This document shows, in pieces, positions 13,301 to 25,300 of a stretch of 64,000 bases of DNA (its first letter is position 1; every line of letters begins with the position of its first letter). Below the pieces are notes generated by a model. The model was not told the DNA's origin, searched no databases, and saw only the letters and a list, made by a program, of their open reading frames with translations. A program made the translations under genes and the position numbers. The stretch is from Toxotes chatareus (Eukaryota > Chordata > Actinopteri > Toxotidae), in contig CM028895.1 in assembly GCA_016801885.1 (NCBI GenBank), forward strand, positions 17,814,001 through 17,878,000. The letters are read 5' to 3'.

Positions 13301-16300
13301 ATTCCTCATTCTCAACAACAGGTGACACTGTTTCCAAAGGTTTCCTTCTGACTGAATTCAGCTCCAGTCTTTGTCAACTCAAGAGCCAACAGTGACATAA
13401 AGACACTCAGAGCTTGTCATCAAATAACTGCTAATAAACAGTCAACACAGCAAATCTGTCCAGGATCCCAACATTTAGACCACCTCAAAGAGTCTGACAG
13501 GATGATCAGGAAAGGCATCGTAATACTGCTGTTTTTCACTTTATATCTCTGGAAAACTTTAAACAGCTTCATCCTCTGATTCTGATTCTCTGACAGATGC
13601 AACACATTGAACTTGAAACAGCAGAAGGATTTTTATCATGTTTACTGTGTTTAATTTAAATAAATTACATGAAAACAAAGTTTAATCCACTTGTTTAGAT
13701 TTGATCTAAATTAATATTTTTTCCCAAATGTGACTTATCAGTATATAATCTTGCCTTTTTATTCTAAAACCATGTGTTCAAACATTATTACAGAGCAACT
13801 TACTGTATTGATCAACAGGTTGGCAATATTGTCCATCAGGAGGAAGAGCATTGATGCATCCACATGTGTCATCAGTGATGTTGTCACAGGGTCCATACAT
13901 ACATTAAACACTGGTCACATGACCAACGATACTCATCCTCACATCTGCACTGGTAACCTCCACTGCTTGGAGAGCAAACTGGAGACAACAAAATATATTA
14001 AAAGTCATGTAACAAGTCCAACACATTTTATGTAAATGCAGTGAAAATATGAAATGTTGCTTAGTTTGGAAAACTTTTAAAATATTACAAATTTTTCAAA
14101 ACAAATACCCTCGTTCTATATCATACAGTACCAGTACTTGAGTCTGAGCTAACATTTGCTAACACTGAAAGAGAAACATGGTTATATTCATCCAGCCTCA
14201 CCACACACAACATAGAAATCCAAAACACAGGTTTGTGGTTTCACACACTCTGCCACAACATTTCCACAGTCATTGTTAATTTTCTTTGCAGCCATTTCAG
14301 TTACACAAACACATTCACAATTTGTTTACTTCAGCGTTTTGTTTATTGCTGCATTTTGACTCTATATTCAAAACAAGGCACACACATTTGGTTTACGTTG
14401 CTCTGTCACAGTCATCGTAGATAAGCTGCACTGATTGATTTTTCTTTGTCTTTCAGTTACCATGTTTGCTGCATCAGTCTTCCTTCCTACTCTGGCCAAA
14501 AGAAGTGAAACAGGGTGGAGCCCACTTAAATACACAGGCCCAAGAAATGGACCATACCATGTGCTTCATCAGCATAGGGGCAATGCTGTGTATTTAACTT
14601 GTGTTGTGCTTGTTGTCTATGTAGTTTCCCCCCCTTATCTTTAATAGTCTGATCAGCCAGTATATACATCTCCCCCATGTCTCAGTTTGATTGGTCAATT
14701 AGTTAAGTAAAAGTGTTGTTTACTTAACAGTATTTTAGAAACAGAGTTGTGTTTGATTGATCTCTTAAAGGCCTGGTTAGTTACAAAAATTGCTTATTTT
14801 CATTCATTTGTGTTTTGGCATGTTTTTTTCTTACCTGTAGAAATGTTCATGTCAGAAACTTGTATGTCATTGTTGATGCTGATTGGGAAGCTGATGTTTC
14901 TCAGTCGGTTTATCACTGTAACATCTGTGGTGTTCAGTTCAATAGAAATAATATATTCATAGACAACTGGAGGAGCTGCAGAGACAGAAGAAGGAAACCT
15001 GAGTCATTTCTCATCTGTACTGTGGTTTTTTATATTAGGATTCTGTTTCCTTCTCTGTCTTACTTGTTGGTGATGGAGAGGGTGTTGTAACAGGACAAGT
15101 TGTAAAGTCTGTCGGGAAAAAGAGAAAAGCAGCAAGTGAATGAGTTCAAATGAATCTATGAATAATTTTACATTTTCATCTTGTAAAGTTTCAGAAAAAG
15201 TTGAGATATTCCAAATTATTCTGTAAAACAGTGAAAATAAAGCCTGTGCCAGACATGCTGATTGTACCAGTGACATCCACAGTGATTAATTCTTTGTTCA
15301 CAGACCTTAATTCTTTTGTTAAATAATGTATTTGATATAACTGCTTACTGTATTGATCAACAGGTTGGCAATATTGTCCATCAGGAGGAAGAGCATTGAT
15401 GCATCCACATGTGTCATCAGTGATGTTGTCACAGGGTCCATACATTAAACACTGGTCACATGACCAACGATACTCATGCTCACATCTGCACTGGTAACCT
15501 CCACTGCTTGGAGAGCAAACTGGAGACAAACATACATCAGACTTTTTAATCAACAAAGAAACAAGCAGTGATAATATAACAGATAAAAACTGAGTTTTCT
15601 GATCATATTCAGAACATGAGAAACAGAAATCATGAGAAACAACTGGAACAACAGTGTGTACACAGACATTATTCCTACCTGTAGAAATGTTGACATCAGA
15701 GATCTGGATTTGGTTGTTGATGCTGATGGGGTAACTGATGTTGCTCAGAATGCTCCTCACTCGATTTATTACTGTAACATCTGAGATGTTCAGCTCAATA
15801 GAAATGAGGTACTGATAAACAACTGGAGGAGCTGTGAGGAGATATGAAAAGAAATATGGTTTCATGGAACAACCTGATGTTTGATCTGATGTATTTATAA
15901 TGTTATTGACTGACTGAGCTCTGTCTTAGTTTGTATTCAGGAACAAGTGGAGGAGCTGCAGAGACACAGATCAAAAGAGACAAACTACAACAGCTACACT
16001 AAATCACTTGTGATCAGAGCTGTGCTCTTGTTGTGTCTTCACAGATTAAATATGAGTCTCACTTGTTGGTGGTGGAGTTGTTGGTGTTGCTGTTGTTGTT
16101 GTTGTTGTGAGAGGACAAGCTGTAAAGTCTGTAAACAAGGAGAGAGAGAGAGAGACAAAGAGAGAGAGAGAGAGACAGAGACAGAGGAGTACAGACACTG
16201 ACTCAGCTTGAATACAACAATTGAAAAACTGGGCTCATCATACATTTGAGGAAAAGACACTGCAATGTAATTAATGTAATTCCTCATTCTCAACAACAGG

Positions 16301-19300
16301 TGACACTGTTTCCAAAGGTTTCCTTCTGACTGAATTCAGCTCCAGTCTTTGTCAACTCAAGAGCCAACAGTGACATAAAGACACTCAGAGCTTGTCATCA
16401 AATAACTGCTAATAAACAGTCAACACAGCAAATCTGTCCAGGATCCCAACATTTAGACCACCTCAAAGAGTCTGACAGGATGATCAGGAAAGGCATCGTG
16501 ATACTGCTGTTTTTCACTTTATATCTCTGGAAAACTTTAAACAGCTTCATCCTCTGATTCTGATTCTCTGACAGATGCAACACATTGAACTTGAAACAGC
16601 AGAAGGATTTTTATCATGTTTACTGTGTTTAATTTAAATAAATTACATGAAAACAAAGTTTAATCCACTTGTTTAGATTTGATCTAAATTAATATTTTTT
16701 CCCAAATGTGACTTATCAGTATATAATCTTGCCTTTTTATTCTAAAACCATGTGTTCAAACATTATTACAGAGCAACTTACTGTATTGATCAACAGGTTG
16801 GCAATATTGTCCATCAGGAGGAAGAGCATTGATGCATCCACATGTGTCATCAGTGATGTTGTCACAGGGTCCATACATTAAACACTGGTCACATGACCAA
16901 CGATACTCATCCTCACATCTGCACTGGTAACCTCCACTGCTTGGAGAGCAAACTGGAGACAACAAAATATATTAAAAGTCATGTAACAAGTCCAACACAT
17001 TTTATGTAAATGCAGTGAAAATATGAAATGTTGCTTAGTTTGGAAAACTTTTAAAATATTACAAATTTTTCAAAACAAATACCCTCGTTCTATATCATAC
17101 AGTACCAGTACTTGAGTCTGAGCTAACATTTGCTAACACTGAAAGAGAAACATGGTTATATTCATCCAGCCTCACCACACACAACATAGAAATCCAAAAC
17201 ACAGGTTTGTGGTTTCACACACTCTGCCACAACATTTCCACAGTCATTGTTAATTTTCTTTGCAGCCATTTCAGTTACACAAACACATTCACAATTTGTT
17301 TACTTCAGCGTTTTGTTTATTGCTGCATTTTGACTCTATATTCAAAACAAGGCACACACATTTGGTTTACGTTGCTCTGTCACAGTCATCGTAGATAAGC
17401 TGCACTGATTGATTTTTCTTTGTCTTTCAGTTACCATGTTTGCTGCATCAGTCTTCCTTCCTACTCTGGCCAAAAGAAGTGAAACAGGGTGGAGCCCACT
17501 TAAATACACAGGCCCAAGAAATGGACCATACCATGTGCTTCATCAGCATAGGGGCAATGCTGTGTATTTAACTTGTGTTGTGCTTGTTGTCTATGTAGTT
17601 TCCCCCTTATCTTTAATAGTCTGATCAGCCAGTATATACATCTCCCCCATGTCTCAGTTTGATTGGTCAATTAGTTAAGTAAAAGTGTTGTTTACTTAAC
17701 AGTATTTTAGAGCAGAGTTGTGTTTGATTGATCTCTTAAAGGCCTGGTTAGTTACAAAAATTGCTTATTTTCATTCATTTGTGTTTTGGCATTTTTTTTT
17801 CTTACCTGTAGAAATGTTCATGTCAGAAACTTGTATGTCATTGTTGATGCTGATTGGGAAGCTGATGTTTCTCAGTCGGTTTATCACTGTAACATCTGTG
17901 GTGTTCAGTTCAATAGAAATAATATATTCATAGACAACTGGAGGAGCTGCAGAGACAGAAGAAGGGAAACCTGAGTCATTTCTCATCTGTACTGTGGTTT
18001 TTTATATTAGGATTCTGTTTCCTTCTCTGTCTTACTTGTTGGTGATGGAGAGGGTGTTGTAACAGGACAAGTTGTAAAGTCTGTCGGGAAAAGAGAAAAG
18101 CAGCAAGTGAATGAGTTCAAATGAATCTATGAATAATTTTACATTTTCATCTTGTAAAGTTTCAGAAAAAGTTGAGATATTCCAAATTATTCTGTAAAAC
18201 AGTGAAAATAAAGCCTGTGCCAGACATGCTGATTGTACCAGTGACATCCACAGTGATTAATTCTTTGTTCACAGACCTTAATTCTTTTGTTAAATAATGT
18301 ATTTGATATAACTGCTTACTGTATTGATCAACAGGTTGGCAATATTGTCCATCAGGAGGAAGAGCATTGATGCATCCACATGTGTCATCAGTGATGTTGT
18401 CACAGGGTCCATACATTAAACACTGGTCACATGACCAACGATACTCATGCTCACATCTGCACTGGTAACCTCCACTGCTTGGAGAGCAAACTGGAGACAA
18501 ACATACATCAGACTTTTTAATCAACAAAGAAACAAGCAGTGATAATATAACAGATAAAAACTGAGTTTTCTGATCATATTCAGAACATGAGAAACAGAAA
18601 TCATGAGAAACAACTGGAACAACAGTGTGTATACAGACATTATTCCTACCTGTAGAAATGTTGACATCAGAGATCTGGATTTGGTTGTTGATGCTGATGG
18701 GGTAACTGATGTTGCTCAGAATGCTCCTCACTCGATTTATTACTGTAACATCTGAGATGTTCAGCTCAATAGAAATGAGGTACTGATAAACAACTGGAGG
18801 AGCTGTGAGGAGATATGAAAAGAAATATGGTTTCATGGAACAACCTGATGTTTGATCTGATGTATTTATAATGTTATTGACTGACTGAGCTCTGTCTTAG
18901 TTTGTATTCAGGAACAAGTGGAGGAGCTGCAGAGACACAGATCAAAAGAGACAAACTACAACAGCTACACTAAATCACTTGTGATCAGAGCTGTGCTCTT
19001 GTTGTGTCTTCACAGATTAAATATGAGTCTCACTTGTTGGTGGTGGAGTTGTTGGTGTTGCTGTTGTTGTTGTTGTTGTGTGAGAGGACAAGCTGTAAAG
19101 TCTGTAAACAAGGAGAGAGAGAGAGAGACAGAGACAGAGAGGGAGAGACAGAGACAGAGGAGTACAGACACTGACTCAGCTTGAATACAACAATTGAAAA
19201 ACTGGGCTCATCATACATTTGAGGAAAAGACACTGCAATGTAATTAATGTAATTCCTCATTCTCAACAACAGGTGACACTGTTTCCAAAGGTTTCCTTCT

Positions 19301-22300
19301 GACTGAATTCAGCTCCAGTCTTTGTCAACTCAAGAGCCAACAGTGACATAAAGACACTCAGAGCTTGTCATCAAATAACTGCTGAAAAACAGTCAACACA
19401 GCAAATCTGTCCAGGATCCCAACATTTAGACCACCTCAAAGAGTCTGACAGGATGATCAGGAAAGGCATCGTGATACTGCTGTTTTTCACTTTATATCTC
19501 TGGAAAACTTTAAACAGCTTCATCCTCTGATTCTGATTCTCTGACAGATGCAACACATTGAACTTGAAACAGCAGAAGGATTTTTATCATGTTTACTGTG
19601 TTTAATTTAAATAAATTACATGAAAACAAAGTTTAATCCACTTGTTTAGATTTGATCTAAATTAATATTTTTTCCCAAATGTGACTTATCAGTATATAAT
19701 CTTGCCTTTTTATTCTAAAACCATGTGTTCAAACATTATTACAGAGCAACTTACTGTATTGATCAACAGGTTGGCAATATTGTCCATCAGGAGGAAGAGC
19801 ATTGATGCATCCACATGTGTCATCAGTGATGTTGTCACAGGGTCCATACATTAAACACTGGTCACATGACCAACGATACTCATCCTCACATCTGCACTGG
19901 TAACCTCCACTGCTTGGAGAGCAAACTGGAGACAACAAAATATATTAAAAGTCATGTAACAAGTCCAACACATTTTATGTAAATGCAGTGAAAATATGAA
20001 ATGTTGCTTAGTTTGGAAAACTTTTAAAATATTACAAATTTTTCAAAACAAATACCCTCGTTCTATATCATACAGTACCAGTACTTGAGTCTGAGCTAAC
20101 ATTTGCTAACACTGAAAGAGAAACATGGTTATATTCATCCAGCCTCACCACACACAACATAGAAATCCAAAACACAGGTTTGTGGTTTCACACACTCTGC
20201 CACAACATTTCCACAGTCATTGTTAATTTTCTTTGCAGCCATTTCAGTTACACAAACACATTCACAATTTGTTTACTTCAGCGTTTTGTTTATTGCTGCA
20301 TTTTGACTCTATATTCAAAACAAGGCACACACATTTGGTTTACGTTGCTCTGTCACAGTCATCGTAGATAAGCTGCACTGATTGATTTTTCTTTGTCTTT
20401 CAGTTACCATGTTTGCTGCATCAGTCTTCCTTCCTACTCTGGCCAAAAGAAGTGAAACAGGGTGGAGCCCACTTAAATACACAGGCCCAAGAAATGGACC
20501 ATACCATGTGCTTCATCAGCATAGGGGGCAATGCTGTGTATTTAACTTGTGTTGTGCTTGTTGTCTATGTAGTTTCCCCCCCTTATCTTTAATAGTCTGA
20601 TCAGCCAGTATATACATCTCCCCCATGTCTCAGTTTGATTGGTCAATTAGTTAAGTAAAAGTGTTGTTTACTTAACAGTATTTTAGAGCAGAGTTGTGTT
20701 TGATTGATCTCTTAAAGGCCTGGTTAGTTACAAAAATTGCTTATTTTCATTCATTTGTGTTTTGGCATGTTTTTTTTCTTACCTGTAGAAATGTTCATGT
20801 CAGAAACTTGTATGTCATTGTTGATGCTGATTGGGAAGCTGATGTTTCTCAGTCGGTTTATCACTGTAACATCTGTGGTGTTCAGTTCAATAGAAATAAT
20901 ATATTCATAGACAACTGGAGGAGCTGCAGAGACAGAAGAAGGGAAACCTGAGTCATTTCTCATCTGTACTGTGGTTTTTTTATATTAGGATTCTGTTTCC
21001 TTCTCTGTCTTACTTGTTGGTGATGGAGAGGGTGTTGTAACAGGACAAGTTGTAAAGTCTGTCGGGAAAAAGAGAAAAGCAGCAAGTGAATGAGTTCAAA
21101 TGAATCTATGAATAATTTTACATTTTCATCTTGTAAAGTTTCAGAAAAAGTTGAGATATTCCAAATTATTCTGTAAAACAGTGAAAATAAAGCCTGTGCC
21201 AGACATGCTGATTGTACCAGTGACATCCACAGTGATTAATTCTTTGTTCACAGACCTTAATTCTTTTGTTAAATAATGTATTTGATATAACTGCTTACTG
21301 TATTGATCAACAGGTTGGCAATATTGTCCATCAGGAGGAAGAGCATTGATGCATCCACATGTGTCATCAGTGATGTTGTCACAGGGTCCATACATTAAAC
21401 ACTGGTCACATGACCAACGATACTCATGCTCACATCTGCACTGGTAACCTCCACTGCTTGGAGAGCAAACTGGAGACAAACATACATCAGACTTTTAATC
21501 AACAAAGAAACAAGCAGTGATAATATAACAGATAAAAACTGAGTTTTCTGATCATATTCAGAACATGAGAAACAGAAATCATGAGAAACAACTGGAACAA
21601 CAGTGTGTGTACAGACATTATTCCTACCTGTAGAAATGTTGACATCAGAGATCTGGATTTGGTTGTTGATGCTGATGGGGTAACTGATGTTGCTCAGAAT
21701 GCTCCTCACTCGATTTATTACTGTAACATCTGAGATGTTCAGCTCAATAGAAATGAGGTACTGATAAACAACTGGAGGAGCTGTGAGGAGATATGAAAAG
21801 AAATATGGTTTCATGGAACAACCTGATGTTTGATCTGATGTATTTATAATGTTATTGACTGACTGAGCTCTGTCTTAGTTTGTATTCAGGAACAAGTGGA
21901 GGAGCTGCAGAGACACAGATCAAAAGAGACAAACTACAACAGCTACACTAAATCACTTGTGATCAGAGCTGTGCTCTTGTTGTGTCTTCACAGATTAAAT
22001 ATGAGTCTCACTTGTTGGTGGTGGAGTTGTTGGTGTTGCTGTTGTTGTTGTTGTGAGAGGACAAGCTGTAAAGTCTGTAAACAAGGAGAGAGAGAGAGAG
22101 ACAGAGACAGAGAGGGAGAGACAGAGACAGAGGAGTACAGACACTGACTCAGCTTAAATACAACAATTGAAAAACTGGGCTCATCATACATTTGAGGAAA
22201 AGACACTGCAATGTAATTAATGTAATTCCTCATTCTCAACAACAGGTGACACTGTTTCCAAAGGTTTCCTTCTGACTGAATTCAGCTCCAGTCTTTGTCA

Positions 22301-25300
22301 ACTCAAGAGCCAACAGTGACATAAAGACACTCAGAGCTTGTCATCAAATAACTGCTGAAAAAAAGTCAACACAGCAAATCTGTCCAGGATCCCAACATTT
22401 AGACCACCTCAAAGAGTCTGACAGGATGATCAGGAAAGGCATCGTAATACTGCTGTTTTTCACTTTATATCTCTGGAAAACTTTAAACAGCTTCATCCTC
22501 TGATTCTGATTCTCTGACAGATGCAACACATTGAACTTGAAACAGCAGAAGGATTTTTATCATGTTTACTGTGTTTAATTTAAATAAATTACATGAAAAC
22601 AAAGTTTAATCCACTTGTTTAGATTTGATCTAAATTAATATTTTTTCCCAAATGTGACTTATCAGTATATAATCTTGCCTTTTTATTCTAAAACCATGTG
22701 TTCAAACATTATTACAGAGCAACTTACTGTATTGATCAACAGGTTGGCAATATTGTCCATCAGGAGGAAGAGCATTGATGCATCCACATGTGTCATCAGT
22801 GATGTTGTCACAGGGTCCATACATTAAACACTGGTCACATGACCAACGATACTCATCCTCACATCTGCACTGGTAACCTCCACTGCTTGGAGAGCAAACT
22901 GGAGACAACAAAAATATATTAAAAGTCATGTAACAAGTCCAACACATTTTATGTAAATGCAGTGAAAATATGAAATGTTGCTTAGTTTGGAAAACTTTTA
23001 AAATATTACAAATTTTTCAAAACAAATACCCTCGTTCTATATCATACAGTACCAGTACTTGAGTCTGAGCTAACATTTGCTAACACTGAAAGAGAAACAT
23101 GGTTATATTCATCCAGCCTCACCACACACAACATAGAAATCCAAAACACAGGTTTGTGGTTTCACACACTCTGCCACAACATTTCCACAGTCATTGTTAA
23201 TTTTCTTTGCAGCCATTTCAGTTACACAAACACATTCACAATTTGTTTACTTCAGCGTTTTGTTTATTGCTGCATTTTGACTCTATATTCAAAACAAGGC
23301 ACACACATTTGGTTTACGTTGCTCTGTCACAGTCATCGTAGATAAGCTGCACTGATTGATTTTTCTTTGTCTTTCAGTTACCATGTTTGCTGCATCAGTC
23401 TTCCTTCCTACTTGGGCCAAAAGAAGTGAAACAGGGTGGAGCCCACTTAAATACACAGGCCCAAGAAATGGACCATACCATGTGCTTCATCAGCATAGGG
23501 GGCAATGCTGTGTATTTAACTTGTGTTGTGCTTGTTGTCTATGTAGTTTCCCCCCCTTATCTTTAATAGTCTGATCAGCCAGTATATACATCTCCCCCAT
23601 GTCTCAGTTTGATTGGTCAATTAGTTAAGTAAAAGTGTTGTTTACTTAACAGTATTTTAGAGCAGAGTTGTGTTTGATTGATCTCTTAAAGGCCTGGTTA
23701 GTTACAAAAATTGCTTATTTTCATTCATTTGTGTTTTGGCATGTTTTTTTTCTTACCTGTAGAAATGTTCATGTCAGAAACTTGTATGTCATTGTTGATG
23801 CTGATTGGGAAGCTGATGTTTCTCAGTCGGTTTATCACTGTAACATCTGTGGTGTTCAGTTCAATAGAAATAATATATTCATAGACAACTGGAGGAGCTG
23901 CAGAGACAGAAGAAGGGAAACCTGAGTCATTTCTCATCTGTACTGTGGTTTTTTTTATATTAGGATTCTGTTTCCTTCTCTGTCTTACTTGTTGGTGATG
24001 GAGAGGGTGTTATAACAGGACAAGTTGTAAAGTCTGTCGGGAAAAAGAGAAAAGCAGCAAGTGAATGAGTTCAAATGAATCTATGAATAATTTTACATTT
24101 TCATCTTGTAAAGTTTCAGAAAAAGTTGAGATATTCCAAATTATTCTGTAAAACAGTGAAAATAAAGCCTGTGCCAGACATGCTGATTGTACCAGTGACA
24201 TCCACAGTGATTAATTCTTTGTTCACAGACCTTAATTCTTTTGTTAAATAATGTATTTGATATAACTGCTTACTGTATTGATCAACAGGTTGGCAATATT
24301 GTCCATCAGGAGGAAGAGCATTGATGCATCCACATGTGTCATCAGTGATGTTGTCACAGGGTCCATACATTAAACACTGGTCACATGACCAACGATACTC
24401 ATGCTCACATCTGCACTGGTAACCTCCACTGCTTGGAGAGCAAACTGGAGACAAACATACATCAGACTTTTTAATCAACAAAGAAACAAGCAGTGATAAT
24501 ATAACAGATAAAAACTGAGTTTTCTGATCATATTCAGAACATGAGAAACAGAAATCATGAGAAACAACTGGAACAACAGTGTGTGTACAGACATTATTCC
24601 TACCTGTAGAAATGTTGACATCAGAGATCTGGATTTGGTTGTTGATGCTGATGGGGTAACTGATGTTGCTCAGAATGCTCCTCACTCGATTTATTACTGT
24701 AACATCTGAGATGTTCAGCTCAATAGAAATGAGGTACTGATAAACAACTGGAGGAGCTGTGAGGAGATATGAAAAGAAATATGGTTTCATGGAACAACCT
24801 GATGTTTGATCTGATGTATTTATAATGTTATTGACTGACTGAGCTCTGTCTTAGTTTGTATTCAGGAACAAGTGGAGGAGCTGCAGAGACACAGATCAAA
24901 AGAGACAAACTACAACAGGGACACATGATTCCTATTCGTGGGATTTTTCATCTGATTTTATCCTGTAGCATCTACTCAGCTTTACCTGTTGATGGTGGAG
25001 TTGTTGTCAGAGGACACACTGTCAGATCTGTGAGTTGATAGAGAGTTGATTGTGATGAAATAGTACACACAAAATAAATTCACAAAAGTAAAACAATTCA
25101 CAACATACCAAGTCACAATCATGAATCTGGGCATTACAACTGGGACAAATGTGTGACGTGTACTCACTTTGATGCTGTATTGACTGACAGTATTGTCCAT
25201 CCGTGGGAATAGCTTTGATGCAGCTGCATGTGTTGTTTGTATCACCATCACATTTTCCATAGGTATCACATTTGTCACAAGGCCAAAGGTAGTCATCCTC

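Larger units (their letters stand above)
1..24918. repeat. Tandem array of ~2.97-kb exon-bearing units (8 complete + 1 cut)
   Basis: The same sequence recurs head-to-tail with unit ends at 24,918, 21,942, 18,964, 15,993, 13,010, 10,034, 7,047, 4,111 and 1,148. Unit lengths run 2,936-2,987. Introns are as similar as exons; differences are single bases, homopolymer and microsatellite changes and a few indels. The right edge is sharp: homology ends after 24,918. The left edge is cut by the window. Each unit carries six minus-strand exons of the ADGRF-like gene. Confidence 0.97.

Noticed and set aside
1..24918. CRISPR-like or satellite interpretation of the array
   Set aside because: Units are 2.97 kb, contain spliced coding exons with conserved phase, and sit in a vertebrate-type gene.
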